DNA of 64,000 bases from Symsagittifera roscoffensis (Eukaryota > Xenacoelomorpha > Acoela > Convolutidae), in the NCBI RefSeq assembly GCF_963678635.1, contig NC_087063.1, forward strand, positions 11,004,386-11,068,385. The letters run 5' to 3'. Below, one piece after another: positions 36,001 to 46,116 of this stretch. The translations under genes and the position numbers were made by a program. The notes beneath the pieces were generated by a model that ran no database searches, was not told where the DNA came from, and was given only the letters and a program-made list of their open reading frames with translations. Position 1 is the stretch's first letter. The number at the start of each line of letters is the position of its first letter.

Positions 36001-36958
36001 GGAAAGGTGGATTTGGAGGTGGTCCGAATGTGAATTGGGCCGTCTCCAGCAATTCTGCCTCCAACGCGCTTATGTGCCTTTGGAAGACATCATTCAACCA
36101 TTCCACTCCCCTAGGCCTGTCACAGTGGATCCCGTCTGAGGATCCATCGTCGGGGAAAACAGATCGCTCCATCTGCTCGGCTACGTCCAGCAATCCAACG
36201 GGAAGGACACTCCTTTGATGTATTTGCCTGATTACTTCGTTCAGGTTTCGCACCTTCGTGTTCAATTCCATCGCGTGTTGGTCCGCCTTCTTGTTGTAGG
36301 GAATGGTACACACCGTGAGAATGGCAGGATCCATTTGAATCCGCAATTCCTCAAGGATGCAGCTCATCTTGTCATGTAGCCTCATCACCTTCCTTGACTC
36401 CCCCCTGGACACGTCATTCGTCCCGATCACTAGAGTCACCGTATATACTCTCGCCATCCCTAGCATCTCAAGTGATGCCAATATCTGTGGCATCGCAGCT
36501 CCAGCGAAACTAAAGATCCCCGTTTGCCAATGTGATTGAATCCGGGTCAGCACCCGCAGCAGGCTGTCCCCTATGATTAGATGGACCGCACCCTCTGGTA
36601 CACGTGGCTGCGTGAGGTATTCCACCCAAGCCGCGTCATCGAAGCAATCCCTCCTGACTCTTTGTGCCGTGCTCCAATCCATGCGATTGTGTCTGTGGTA
36701 CCTGCCCTCCGTGTTCTTCTTGTAGCTTGAGATTACCACACTTTTGATCGGTTGCTCCCTCCACGTCGGGGGTAGCTCCACTCTTGCTGGACTCTCACGA
36801 TTTCTTAGTTGTAGTCTCTCGTTCAATTCTTTCAGACGTGACGAGCTGCCGCTCACCTGACTGCTGCTCGGGGTTGAACTCGGGGTATACCCAGGCAGTG
36901 CGACGTCCATCAATGGACGTATCGGTTGTGTCTCTAGGCCACGCAGGGAGGACGTTGA
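33088..36958 (-). repeat. 2.2-kb tandem duplication spanning the SGNH region in copy A
   Basis: The upstream (sense) unit 34752-36958 is complete. The downstream unit 33088-34751 repeats it from LETQPIRPLMDV to ADILIV but lacks about 545 bp, from just after block III (MIGT) to SSVVVVESKR, removing GTND and DGIH. Its GDSL block I (34354-34365) is intact. The second unit therefore encodes a crippled SGNH domain, while the second SGNH-like domain is present twice. Confidence 0.85.
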
Positions 36959-37842
36959 CTCAGTCGGTATCCATACCTCCAACCCCTCATTCATATGTTC
37001 CTGAGCCGCGCGGTTAAGGTTAAACCGCCCCTTCGATCTGGAAGCTTCGTCCACCTCCATACGTGACTCTGGTCTTGAGCCGGTAACCATTCGCTCCTTG
37101 GGCCTGGCTGCCTTTTGCATATCGAGCTCGCGCTGTCGTTGCTGGATTCTCTCAAGTTCCGACTTCAGCTGTTCACAATTCGCGCCATTCTCTCGCATCT
37201 TTTGTTCTTGCTGATGCTCGGCCTTCAGCATATCAAGTTCTCTCCGCGCTTGGTCCTTTTCGACGACCGCCTGATCTCTCTCCAGATTCGCCTGATCTCT
37301 CTCGAGCATCGCATGATCCCGGTCGAGGTTCGCCTTGTTCTCTCCCTCTTTGTCCTCTCAAGTTCTCTCTTCAGAGTACTGAGGTCCGGATACGCTTCTC
37401 CCGTTTGTTGCGCTCGCGTCATCGATGGTGTCTTACTCGTGCTCTGGCCCGCTGATCTTGCTGATGGTCTGATCGGTAGTGGGAACTCCCCTGCACCATA
37501 CTCGGTGTTATTGCTCAGACCAGGGTTCCTCGCCAAGTCGAATCCCTTCACTCCTCCATCCACATTCCAGGACAAGCATCTGGTTTGCTCTTGGTTGGAT
37601 ATTCCATCAGTGGTGTAGCCGACCATTAGAACCGCTTCTGTTGCAGACTCCCGGCATTCGCCCTGCTCTTCCAATTGGAAGATGGCGTTCAGCATCACCG
37701 CCATTCTCTCATCCACTTGGGTGTAATCCAGATCCCTCGGGGGTCTGTATAGCTCATCAAGCGTGGGCCTCTTCAGAGCCGCGGGCATGGACTTCCAAAA
37801 TCGATCTGCCATTATTCCTGGATGATCTTGCTCACGTACCAA

Positions 37843-38297
37843 CTTGAGAATTACCTTACCACTTGAGAATTACCGTACCACTTGAGAATTAGCGTACCAA
37901 CTTGAGTGCTTGAGAATTAACTTCTTCAAGTGTTGTTCAACTGTGTATTCGTTCAAGAACTTTTTTTTCTTATAATTGAGTATAATTGGGTAGTCAATTT
38001 GACTTTACCAAATCAATCTGAAAATAACACTTGATTTTTAGACTAACATGCTATGTTCCTAACCTAAAAACCCCTCCCTGCCATTATAGTTAAAACCTTA
38101 TCCTTTTCTTTCTACTAAAATAATTAAATTGGAAGTTTCCTAAGAGCATGCAGATTCATTTTATGTTTTAGCACCATCAATCATCTAAAATTTAATTATC
38201 ATGCCAATCATTTTTAAGATCCTTTTATCTGTTCTGTACCCCAACACCTAACTTGAGATCCCCTTTGTGCCCAACTCAAGACCCCCATGTACCTGAC
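37843..38297 (-). other. Spacer between the two polyproteins, copy A
   Basis: Non-coding and AT-rich. Near the second-polyprotein start it has three 20-21-bp repeats of CACTTGAGAATTACCGTAC (37845-37920, plus strand). In copy B the equivalent repeats read CTCAAGAATTACCTTACC, so the hexamer appears as its reverse complement in otherwise matching sequence. Confidence 0.6.
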
Positions 38298-38880
38298 TTA
38301 GGCGATACTCAGGTAGTATTTCTTGTGCAGATGTACCATTATCTCCGTTTCCGCGAAGACGACGTGTAGGATAGCATATAGTTCCCTTGGGCTCAGTTTG
38401 CCCATGTTCGGGTCGTAGACCGGCATTGAGACCTCTGTTATTCTTCTTTCGATCATGAACTCCCGCAGTTTCGTTAGTGCCAACATCACGTGTTCAGGAT
38501 CGATCGTGTTCCTTTCACTGACCCTCGTCACCAAGAAGCACAGGTATTTGCCTGGGACTTGTGCTACTGATGGTGGAAGCGCTGTCATTCCTCCCAGCCC
38601 CGGTTTCTGTCTAAACAGAAACTCCACGTTCTGGTACTCTCTCTTAAAGTCGGCCTCCAGTCTTGATTTGAAACTCATGTCCGCCGTGATACAGATTGCG
38701 CTAGTCCTGTCTGACAGAATGAAGTCACTATCCGTTATCAGGATGTTTTCCGAGTATTCGTTTGGTATTTCAAACTTCGTTTTGAAATTCCGTCCTATGG
38801 TAGGCTCAGCCTCCTCCCCATCTAGTTCCAGTCCGCTCGTTTCTCTCACTTCCCTGAATTTCTTTATCATCAAATTTTCG
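38298..38880 (-). pseudogene. Macro-domain-like C-terminus of pol, copy A
   Basis: The frame 38298-38873 (191 codons) reads EPTIGRNFKTKFEI, then ITDSDFILSDRTSAICITAD, the TARG1/Poa1-like pattern GKYLCFLVT, MLALTKLREFM, SMPVYDPNMGKL, and stop after YYLSIA. It is cut off from the integrase frame by shifts near 38870 and 39130. The sequence agrees closely with B and C, so the domain was maintained in the lineage. Confidence 0.55.
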
Positions 38881-39175
38881 GTGTGGGTAAGAAAATATTT
38901 ATCGACGTCCCCGTCGATGGTGCTGGGTCCAAATTGTCTGGTGGAATCTCGAGCGGCCTGTCTGTTGCTGTCCAGCCGAAGAGGGGATTTTCCGTTTTCA
39001 TGTGCTTTCCCGCTGATACGTCAGCTTGTTGTATGCTTTGTCCTTCGTCGCTTCCTTTCTTGACATCGCGCATCCATTCTAATATCCTCAAGTTCATATT
39101 CTCCCTTCTTTCTATCTCGCTCTGTTCCAAATCGGCCTCCCATTCTGGTGTCGAGTAGTCTTCCTGTGGGTAGTG

Positions 39176-40828
39176 TTAATTGTCATTGATAATCTGCCAT
39201 TCATCTTCGGCTGCCAGTTCGCCCACACTTAGTAGCTCTTTGCTTAGGTCATCGGGCTGTATCTTATCAATCAGGAAATCATCTCCGTACCTGTTGTACC
39301 TCATGCCTGTGCGATTACGATTGCCACTCCTTGTCCCCGATGGCATTGATAAGTCTGGTTCTGTCCACTTCGGCACCTCACCTTGTTCCGGATCGTTCCA
39401 GTCTTCTTCCACAAAGGATTCCGCCTCGGAGTCTGCTTCTATCTTTTCATTGTTGTCCAAAATCAAGTTCTCGTTGACATCATTTTTCTCTCTGGTGCCT
39501 CTTTCGTTCACTTCACAAGCTGGCTCCACCAGTAAGTACTCAAGCCCCTCCATGTTCTGTGGTATACACCAGTCCTCTGGAGATGGGACGTGAGGCTTCA
39601 GATTTTCATAATGTGCTGCTCGCCCCGTACTCAAGCGATAGAACCGTCCTTGTTGATGTACTTCCGTTATCATGAATGGTCCTCTCCATTTATTAAGTAG
39701 TTTCTTTGTCCCTTTGGGCGGTATGACATTCTGGAAGACCCATACGTACTGGCCCACTTCATATGGCTTCGCCTGTAAAAATTTTTCATCATATTTCTTG
39801 CGCTGTCTCATTTGTGCTTGCGCAGTGTTCCTCCTGCAGAGTTCGTTTAGTTCCTGCTGTATCCTGATCGCTTCTTTCACGTAAGCTTGAGGCGACGTCC
39901 TCTTCCCTTCGTATTCCGGGTAAAAGAATGTCAGGGGCATTGCTCTCTCCCTGCCCGTCAACATCATGAAAGGACTGATGCCCGTTGTTGAGTGTTGCGT
40001 ACTGTTGTAGGCCCCTACGACTTGCGGCAGATATTTATCCCAGTCCGTCATGTATCTTGAGTATCTTGAGCAGTATACCCTCAACATATTAACCAACGTT
40101 CTATTCTGTCTCTCTACCAGCCCGTTGGTCTCAGGATAGTAGGTTGTCGAGTGTGCTTGAGCAATATGTGACCTCTTCATCAACTCCTTTGTCAAGTCCC
40201 CCACAAAGGCTTTGCCGTTGTCTGACTGAAAAGTCATCGAACAGCCGTATCGTGATATCCAATGCGTTATGAGATGGTCACAAGTCTCCTCTGCTGAGGC
40301 TGTCTGACACGGAACTGCTTCTGCCAACTTTGTGAAGTGATCTATTATAACCAGTATCTGGTTATATCCCGATTCCGTCATGCAGATCTTTTGATGGTCT
40401 ATCTGCACCACCTCGTTAATTTCCGAGCTCTCAACGGACTTGAGTGGGAACTTCATCTTCCTTGGGTCTTTCACTTGCAGGCATGCTAGGCATGCATTCA
40501 CCCATCTCTCGCAAGCTTTCCTCAATCCTGGCCAACCAAACCTGTGAAGTATTCTCTGTTGCACTTTATCTATCCCCTGGTGCCCCATCTGATCGTGCGA
40601 TCTGAATAGCACCTCCGTCTGATACAATTGTGGTAATATGATGAGGTTGTGCTTGTGTAATATCTTCTCCTCATCTTTTCTCTTGCACGCTACCACCCCG
40701 TCAGCTGTGTGATAGAGTAAATCTTTCTTTTCTTTGTAGAACTGGCTCAAGATCTTGTAGCTGTCTTCTTCAAGTTCCCCTTTCTCCTTGGACCCCGTCC
40801 GGATCCATTTGGAGAGGTTACTTGTCAT
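39176..40828 (-). CDS. Integrase of copy A (open 550-codon segment)
   Basis: Complete integrase block in one frame. The HHCC domain is SHDQMGHQGI with CLAC. Core motifs are IDHQKICM, SDNGKAF and NGLVERQNRT (Asp, Asp, Glu). The GPY/F module is KWRGPFMITEVHQQGRFYRL, followed by YNRYGDDFLIDKIQP and an acidic tail. A nine-base duplication (TATCTTGAG, near 40058-40075) inserts SRY before MTDWDKY. All catalytic residues are kept, but a stop separates it from the RT (about 40830-40890). It would splice element cDNA into host DNA. Lengthwise colinear with B. Confidence 0.85.
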   Translation of the reverse strand: MTSNLSKWIRTGSKEKGELEEDSYKILSQFYKEKKDLLYHTADGVVACKRKDEEKILHKHNLIILPQLYQTEVLFRSHDQMGHQGIDKVQQRILHRFGWPGLRKACERWVNACLACLQVKDPRKMKFPLKSVESSEINEVVQIDHQKICMTESGYNQILVIIDHFTKLAEAVPCQTASAEETCDHLITHWISRYGCSMTFQSDNGKAFVGDLTKELMKRSHIAQAHSTTYYPETNGLVERQNRTLVNMLRVYCSRYSRYMTDWDKYLPQVVGAYNSTQHSTTGISPFMMLTGRERAMPLTFFYPEYEGKRTSPQAYVKEAIRIQQELNELCRRNTAQAQMRQRKKYDEKFLQAKPYEVGQYVWVFQNVIPPKGTKKLLNKWRGPFMITEVHQQGRFYRLSTGRAAHYENLKPHVPSPEDWCIPQNMEGLEYLLVEPACEVNERGTREKNDVNENLILDNNEKIEADSEAESFVEEDWNDPEQGEVPKWTEPDLSMPSGTRSGNRNRTGMRYNRYGDDFLIDKIQPDDLSKELLSVGELAAEDEWQIINDN

Positions 40829-40890
40829 CTTGTCATTCTTTTAGGCTCTTATCAGATCCGACAGCCTATATCTCGCTTTGACATGTTCCT

Positions 40891-42360
40891 TTAGTGCCAT
40901 GATCTGTCCATCATTTCCCCAGGGTTGTGGATGTCATCATTCAACTTCACGCATATTATCCTCTTCATGATCATCATATCATCTTCTGGCACCAGATTTG
41001 TTCTGACATTTGAGTTGCATGATAGTTCCCTGAATGGTTTCCTCGATACCGCAACTTCCTCAAGTTCTTCACCTCCTTGTATTTCTTGTTCATCCGAGTT
41101 GTACGTTTCTGAGGAGGGATCTGTTTGTAGCTCCCTGTCGCGGTGCCTCATCTTCTCCTCTGCCAGTATCATGCATAGACTATGCTGATCATCGCTGCTC
41201 TTTTCCGAATCTTCATCCCATTCTTCACACTCCCCGGACAATTTCTCTTCTCCGGTTTCTTCTTCTTTCGTGGACGTGGACCACTCCCCGGACTCTTGAC
41301 CTAGTCCCAGGTGTTCAGATTCTTCATTAAACGCCACTTTCTTCTTCATAACCTGAGTCCGCTCAAGTATGTTATCAGGGATTTTGTCAACCAGTGACCG
41401 CATGACTTCTTTGCCATCAGTACCGCATCCTCTTGGAGAGTCTGCAATGCCAACTGCCTCACTCCTTCGCAGTATCGTGACTTCCGGTTCCTCCCTACTT
41501 TTTCCTACGTTCACGGGTTTTTCATCTGCCAATTTCTTAAGTAATCTCCACAAGTCTTCATCTACCTGAGTATCTCCCGTCTCCACCTGGTTGAGGTCAT
41601 AACTTTTTGCCTTGAGCGTCTCTCTCACGATTTTTGACTTGAGCATTATCTCTATCGGTATCCCTCGTTTCTTCTTCAAGATTGTTTTCTTTTGGGGCTC
41701 TTCTGGTAATTCGGGATGATCCTTTATCGGTTTGCCTGATTTGTCTAGCCATCTCGTGAGTGGGAGACTGTCATACGTTTCTTTGTCCATGAAGGAGAAG
41801 CCATCTTTAATCTCGGGCCTGTCTGCCTCCCTCTGTTCCTGCCTCTCGTAGAACTCCGTCTTCTTACTCAAGCTATCGGCATTCTGATATTTGTCCCTTG
41901 TTCTATGCTCAATTATCATGTTGTACCCATCCAAGCGAACTATCCAACTCCCAATGTAGCTTTGGTCCATCGAGTACGTCTTCAGCCAGCTGAGTGCCCT
42001 TTTGTCGACCCGCAGCTTAAACGGTTCACTGCCTAAGTATGCTCTGTATTTCTCGACAAAAGTAACTACCGCGAACATCTCTGCTTTCGGCGCCCCGTAC
42101 TTCATTTCTGTGTCACTCAAGTCTTTGCTCCCGTATGCTATTGGTCTTAATTCTGTCTTCCCGTTCCAGTCTTGTTCTTGATGGAGAATACCAGAAATCG
42201 CGACTATCGACGCGTCCGTATCCAACACGTACATCCTTTTTTTCATTGGCATCCCCAACACCGGTGCCTCGCACAACTCTTTCTTTATTCTCTGGAATGA
42301 TTCTTCTGCTGCGTTGTTCCATGTGAACTTCTTGCCTTTGTGTCTCATTAACTGTTGCAT
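40891..42360 (-). pseudogene. RNase H and acidic linker of copy A
   Basis: Open for 489 codons. RNase H with LDTDASIVAISGILHQEQ, GAPKAEMFAVVTFVEKYRAYLG and HRTRDKYQNADSLS, then the acidic linker (EEKLSGECEEWDEDSEKSSD). The first RNase H aspartate (TDAS) and the DADSLS-type end motif are present. It overlaps the RT frame at 42113-42360 in another phase because of an indel at about 42395-42400. Confidence 0.75.
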
Positions 42361-43566
42361 CGGGTATACCTTGTCCGCATAGCCCTTGATGAACTACCTG
42401 TAGTAGTTCGCAAAACCCAGGAAGCGCATCAACTGATGTTCCGTTTTTGGTGATTTCCAAGTTAGAACTGCTTCCACAGCATCTGGATTCGGTCTGATGC
42501 CGTGGCCTGTCCACCATTCTGCCCAAGTATTTTATCGAATCCTTGAGTATCTCGCACTTTGACGGTTTACACTTCAGCCCCGACCTCTTCATACATGCAA
42601 ACACCTCGTCCAGTCGCTCGATATGGTCTTCTAGTGTGGGCGTCGCTATTACCACGTCATCCAAATAGCAAATTATCAGATTGCCGTACTTCTTTGTCAC
42701 TCCTATCAGTGCATGTACCATCAACCGTTGAAACGTGGCTGTGGCATTGCAAAGACCAAACGGCATCCGTTTCCATTGAAACAGCCCCAACTAGCAAGCG
42801 AAACCTGTCTTGTCCCTGTCTTGCTTCCTCAGCGTGACCTGCCAGAACGCCAAACCTAAATCAAGAGTTGTAAAAAATTTTGCGTCATCTAACTTTGAGA
42901 GGCTCTCGTCAATCCTAGGTATGGGATAGGCATCCTTCACCGTGACGGAGTTCAGATACCGAAAGTCACAGCAAAACCTCCATTGGTCGCCTTTCTTTTT
43001 GGTCATCACTACTCCACACGCCCACGGTGACTTGGATGGTTCTATCATGTCATACTCTAGTAATGTCTCTATTTCTTTCCTACATGCCTCTGATTTGTGG
43101 GGGTCATGCGCCTCGCCCCCTCCATGTGGGATACCGCATTCTCTTCAAGTTCTATTTCATGCTCAACAAAATTACAACACCCGATGTCTGCATTATGTCT
43201 CGTAAAAAAAACTTCCTCGTTCCGCTCTAGTACGTCCTTGATGGCTTCGAGCTGTTCGTCCGTCAACTTGCCCCTCAAGTGTTCGTTCTCCGGCAGGACC
43301 GGTTTATCACTTTGCATTTCATCTAGTGTGGGCCGTTCCGGAAAGATCGAACAGCTCGATAGCCCATCGTCCGTCTCTGACTTAAGTGATTTCACAAGAC
43401 CTGATGAACCTTTTATTTTATTCAATCGTCTCAAGATACAAATTTTTTCCCTATTATTGGGACAATCAACAACTTCATTTTGTTTTGAATTTTCAGTCAT
43501 TTCATATCGAGTTTTAACAGGCATATCCCAGCTTCCTCCCCCTCTGTATCGTGATGGGTATATCAA
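42113..43566 (-). pseudogene. Reverse transcriptase of copy A
   Basis: In three phases: 43069-43566 (N-terminal part, SETDDGLSSCS to MTPTNQRH), 42791-43048 (EPSKSPWACGVVM, LRFCCDF-like, TTLDLGLAFWQVTL) and 42113-42790 (KRMPFGLCNATATFQ, ICYLDDVVIATPT). The catalytic box is YLDD here but YVDD in B and C. LDLGLAFWQ replaces the common LDLGSAFWQ. The stop at 42790 falls where B reads CELGLFQ. Confidence 0.8.
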
Positions 43567-44728
43567 GAATATTCAACAAGACACTGACGCAGAGACCACT
43601 CTTGGTTATCGAGAAGGATCTTCCTAAAACAGCAGCACTTTGACTATTAGGATTCAGGACTTTGCATACTTGCTTGTTGTCACTTAATTCATTGTAGTTT
43701 TTCATTCGCAAGCTTACAATTGCCGCTTCGTTCGCCTTTAGCCTCACCCTCCTACTCAAGAATACCGGTGCTTTATTTTCATTCGCTATTATTAAATTTA
43801 CCGGTTTAATTGCGTACCCCCTATCCGGGTTTCTTATCCTGAACATCGCATTTTTTAAATCAATTGTTACGTCGAAGTTCCTGATGAATTCCCTGCCTAA
43901 AATGAATTGGTCAGACTCATCTAGGTGTTCTACTACAAGAAAGCTCATCCACAGATTGCGTTCCCCCAGGTTTAGGGCTATTATTGGTGTTCTGCCTAGC
44001 ACCCGCAGCGCCCCTTTGTTAGCAGCTGACAACCGTAATCTCGAGTCTATCAAGTCATCTTTGTTGAAGCTCATTCGCTCCCAAGTTTCGATTGGTATTA
44101 CACTCAAGACCGCACCAGTATCGAGCAACCCACGCAAGTGCGTCTTCTTGCCACTTATGTCAAACACGTGTGCTGATACGTCTGCCTCTGTCCCAATATG
44201 CATTTCATCTTCCTCCAGCATGACACAGTGTCCAATTGATCTCACCTTTAATTCTTCTCTACCCACGTAGATCTGTCCCACTAGATCTTCATCACATGTT
44301 ATCATCGTCTTCGTGTAGATGTTTATCCCATCTATATTCAACATCACCTCATGCGGACCATAAACTTCTGTGTATCTGTTGTCCACGCGGACCGACTTGC
44401 TGCCACCTCTCGTGAGTAGCGCCCTCAAGGCTCTAGATGTCGTCTGTGGGCTTATCGCACTCAAGTAATCTGCGTATACGTCAATGTGCATTACTGTCTC
44501 GTCGCTGGGTTCACTTAAGTTCCTTGTCACCTCATGTCCACCTACAGTGATTATCGACAATATCCTGGCTCCGATTTTCGTTATGCCAAATGGCTTTCCT
44601 CACACCATTTTCAGAGTGTTGCAATTTCTACTCTTTGTCGACCCTGATGCAGCTTCTGGCACTGGCACCGAGCAACTTAGCGTCTCATTCAATCTCTGTT
44701 TGTCGATCTCTTGCTTCAACCGTTGCTG
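43514..44728 (-). pseudogene. pro: Protease region of copy A
   Basis: 348-codon frame 43514-44560, with in-phase sequence extending up to the deletion junction. Active site LLDTGAVLSVIPIETW near 44095-44135, preceded by the conserved GGHEVTRNLSEPSD block. The C-terminal half includes LGREFIRNFDVTIDL. The nucleocapsid and its zinc knuckles are missing because of the leader-to-protease deletion. Confidence 0.8.
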
Positions 44729-44763
44729 TCGTAAAAACACCCAGGAGCGCCATAAAAACACTA
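44729..44763 (-). other. Leader remnant with PBS candidate and gag-deletion junction
   Basis: Sense sequence after the LTR: TAGTGTTTTTATGGCGCTCC and TGGGTGTTTTTACGAC, then directly pol sequence encoding QRLKQEIDKQRLNE. The remaining leader and all of gag (about 5 kb in C terms) are deleted at about 44728. Confidence 0.7.
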
Positions 44764-45685
44764 TGTAACAGTCGCCTACTTCGGTCACATATGAGTGTAA
44801 CATTCGTCTACTGTAGTCACACATGAGGCTTTAAGAAAAATAGGCCCTATAACCATTGGCTCAAGAGTCAGGGACACTATCTCTTGTGTTTTTCTACCTC
44901 AAATCAGTCGGAGCCAATTCGGTTCGCTTGAGACTACGACCCGTTACAGCTTAAAGGCTACTACCAAAATATCCCCCCACTCTAGAAATAATAACGTCCC
45001 CATACTTAGGTCTCTAGATACCCAAATTACACGAACGCCGTTAAAAACCGGGTCGGAACAATCCGTTAAGTTACTTTTTATTAGACAGTGGAACTTTGAT
45101 CCATTTCAGATGGATCAACCTAAAACTCGCCTTACCTCAACATAACAATCATAAAACACACTCTAGAAATTTAAATTAAGTATTCACATCGTAGCACACT
45201 CAAGAAAGAGAAGTACCTCAGTCGGTAATTAACTCGAGAATTAAATAATGTAACTAAATGAGTTTTAATGTTTCAATGACAAGGACAAGTTTTAACTCTA
45301 GGATGTAGTTTCTCGTGAACCATTGGGACACTCAAGCTGTCCACCTTTCCACCGAAGGTTCACTCTAGTTCAGTTCAAATAATAATCCAATCGAGTGATG
45401 ACAATCCAGTTCTCGGGAATACGCCTGTCTCTGTTTCAGATGGGACAGCTCTACTCTCGTTCTATTCTGACAGAAATAGCGAATAGCAATTTCCCACTGT
45501 TTTATCTAGCAACTTTCCCGCGATTGTTGTTCGATCGTTATGAATTCTCTTTTTCGGTTTTTAGTTATCGCGAGAAAATCGTGCATGACAGGCTCCATTC
45601 GAATTTTTGAAAAATTAAATTTCTCCCCAAAATTAAGTGCTCTTGCTTTTCTCAAGGTCAAACTTCCAAATATGACCGACTGGCA
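44764..45685 (-). repeat. LTR shared by copies A (5') and B (3')
   Basis: 922 bp from TGCCAGTCGG (sense) to TGTTACA. The end contains a tandem duplication of about 30 bp (TGTGACTACAGTAGACGAATG / TGTGACCGAAGTAGGCGACTG, approximate). Hairpin at 45096-45118 is perfect and AATAAA lies at 45077-45082 (reverse). One LTR between two bodies is what homologous LTR-LTR recombination or insertion into a pre-existing LTR leaves. Confidence 0.8.
45077..45118 (-). promoter_or_regulatory. LTR hairpin and AATAAA, A/B LTR
   Basis: Sense TTGATCCAT, loop CTGAA, ATGGATCAA, perfectly paired, with AATAAA 13 bases further on. The equivalent pair in the copy A 3' LTR lies at 25237-25278. Confidence 0.5.
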
Positions 45686-46116
45686 CATACTCCCCGGACT
45701 CAAGATCGATGTCCTCATCGCGTGCTGTCGTCTGCCAGTGAGTCCCAAAAAACCGAGTGTTGCTCAAGGTACAGTGCCAGTGGTCATTTACAGAAGTTTG
45801 CAGCAGACTTAAGCTTATCTACACCCCAAAATTCACGGCCATGTAAAATTTTCACACTATCGCTAAACAGCAATCAAAATCTGCACACACCTGCACTTTT
45901 GAATTCTCGCTTTTCAAGCCAATTATTTAAAATTTCTTTTTGTCCCATTCAATCAGGAAATTGTCATGCAGCATTTTGATTTATATAATAGATATAGCAT
46001 ATTAATAACATTATCTGTTTCGTTAAAATTTCTTTTTCGTGAACCCAGGTTTCACCCGGATCCACACTCAAGCCCCCTTTCCCTCTCAAGACTCAAGATC
46101 AATTCGAGCCATCCGC
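45686..46116 (-). other. 3' UTR of copy B
   Basis: Conserved with the 3' UTR of C. In sense order: purine run GAGAGGGAAAGGGGG (46073-46087), CTTGAGTGTG, TATATAAATC (45979-45988) with AAAATGCTGC, and finally CTTGAGTCCGGGGAGTATG just before the LTR, the likeliest site for plus-strand priming. Nothing coding was recognised. Confidence 0.5.

Larger units (their letters stand above)
25915..37842 (-). pseudogene. Second polyprotein of copy A (duplicated, frameshifted)
   Basis: Sense order from 37842, whose first residues MVREQDHPGI precede the MADRFWK start shared with B: coiled-coil part; SGNH domain with GDSL (36560-36571), GTND (36413-36424) and DGIH (36125-36136); second SGNH-like region; a tandem repeat of these last parts; the long unassigned middle (31872-30889 and lower); the Cys-rich motif CLDSTCGNGEHTCDGQSC, present twice through the second duplication; and the tail ending DDEEALLKQITVS. 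Longest open pieces: 34589-37309 (906 codons), 31945-34758 (937), 28099-29178 (359) and 26807-27793 (328). At least eight shifts or stops separate the pieces. Confidence 0.75.
24949..45685 (-). mobile_element. Giant Ty3/gypsy LTR retroelement, copy A (gag-less)
   Basis: Read on the minus strand: 5' LTR (shared with B), 35 bp of leader with the primer-binding candidate, deletion of the remaining leader and all of gag, then protease through macro-like domain, spacer, second polyprotein with two large tandem duplications, and 3' LTR. The frames are long but broken by several shifts and stops. Without gag it could only move with help from a relative. It forms a tandem dimer with copy B, in the LTR-body-LTR-body-LTR arrangement. 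Confidence 0.85.
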
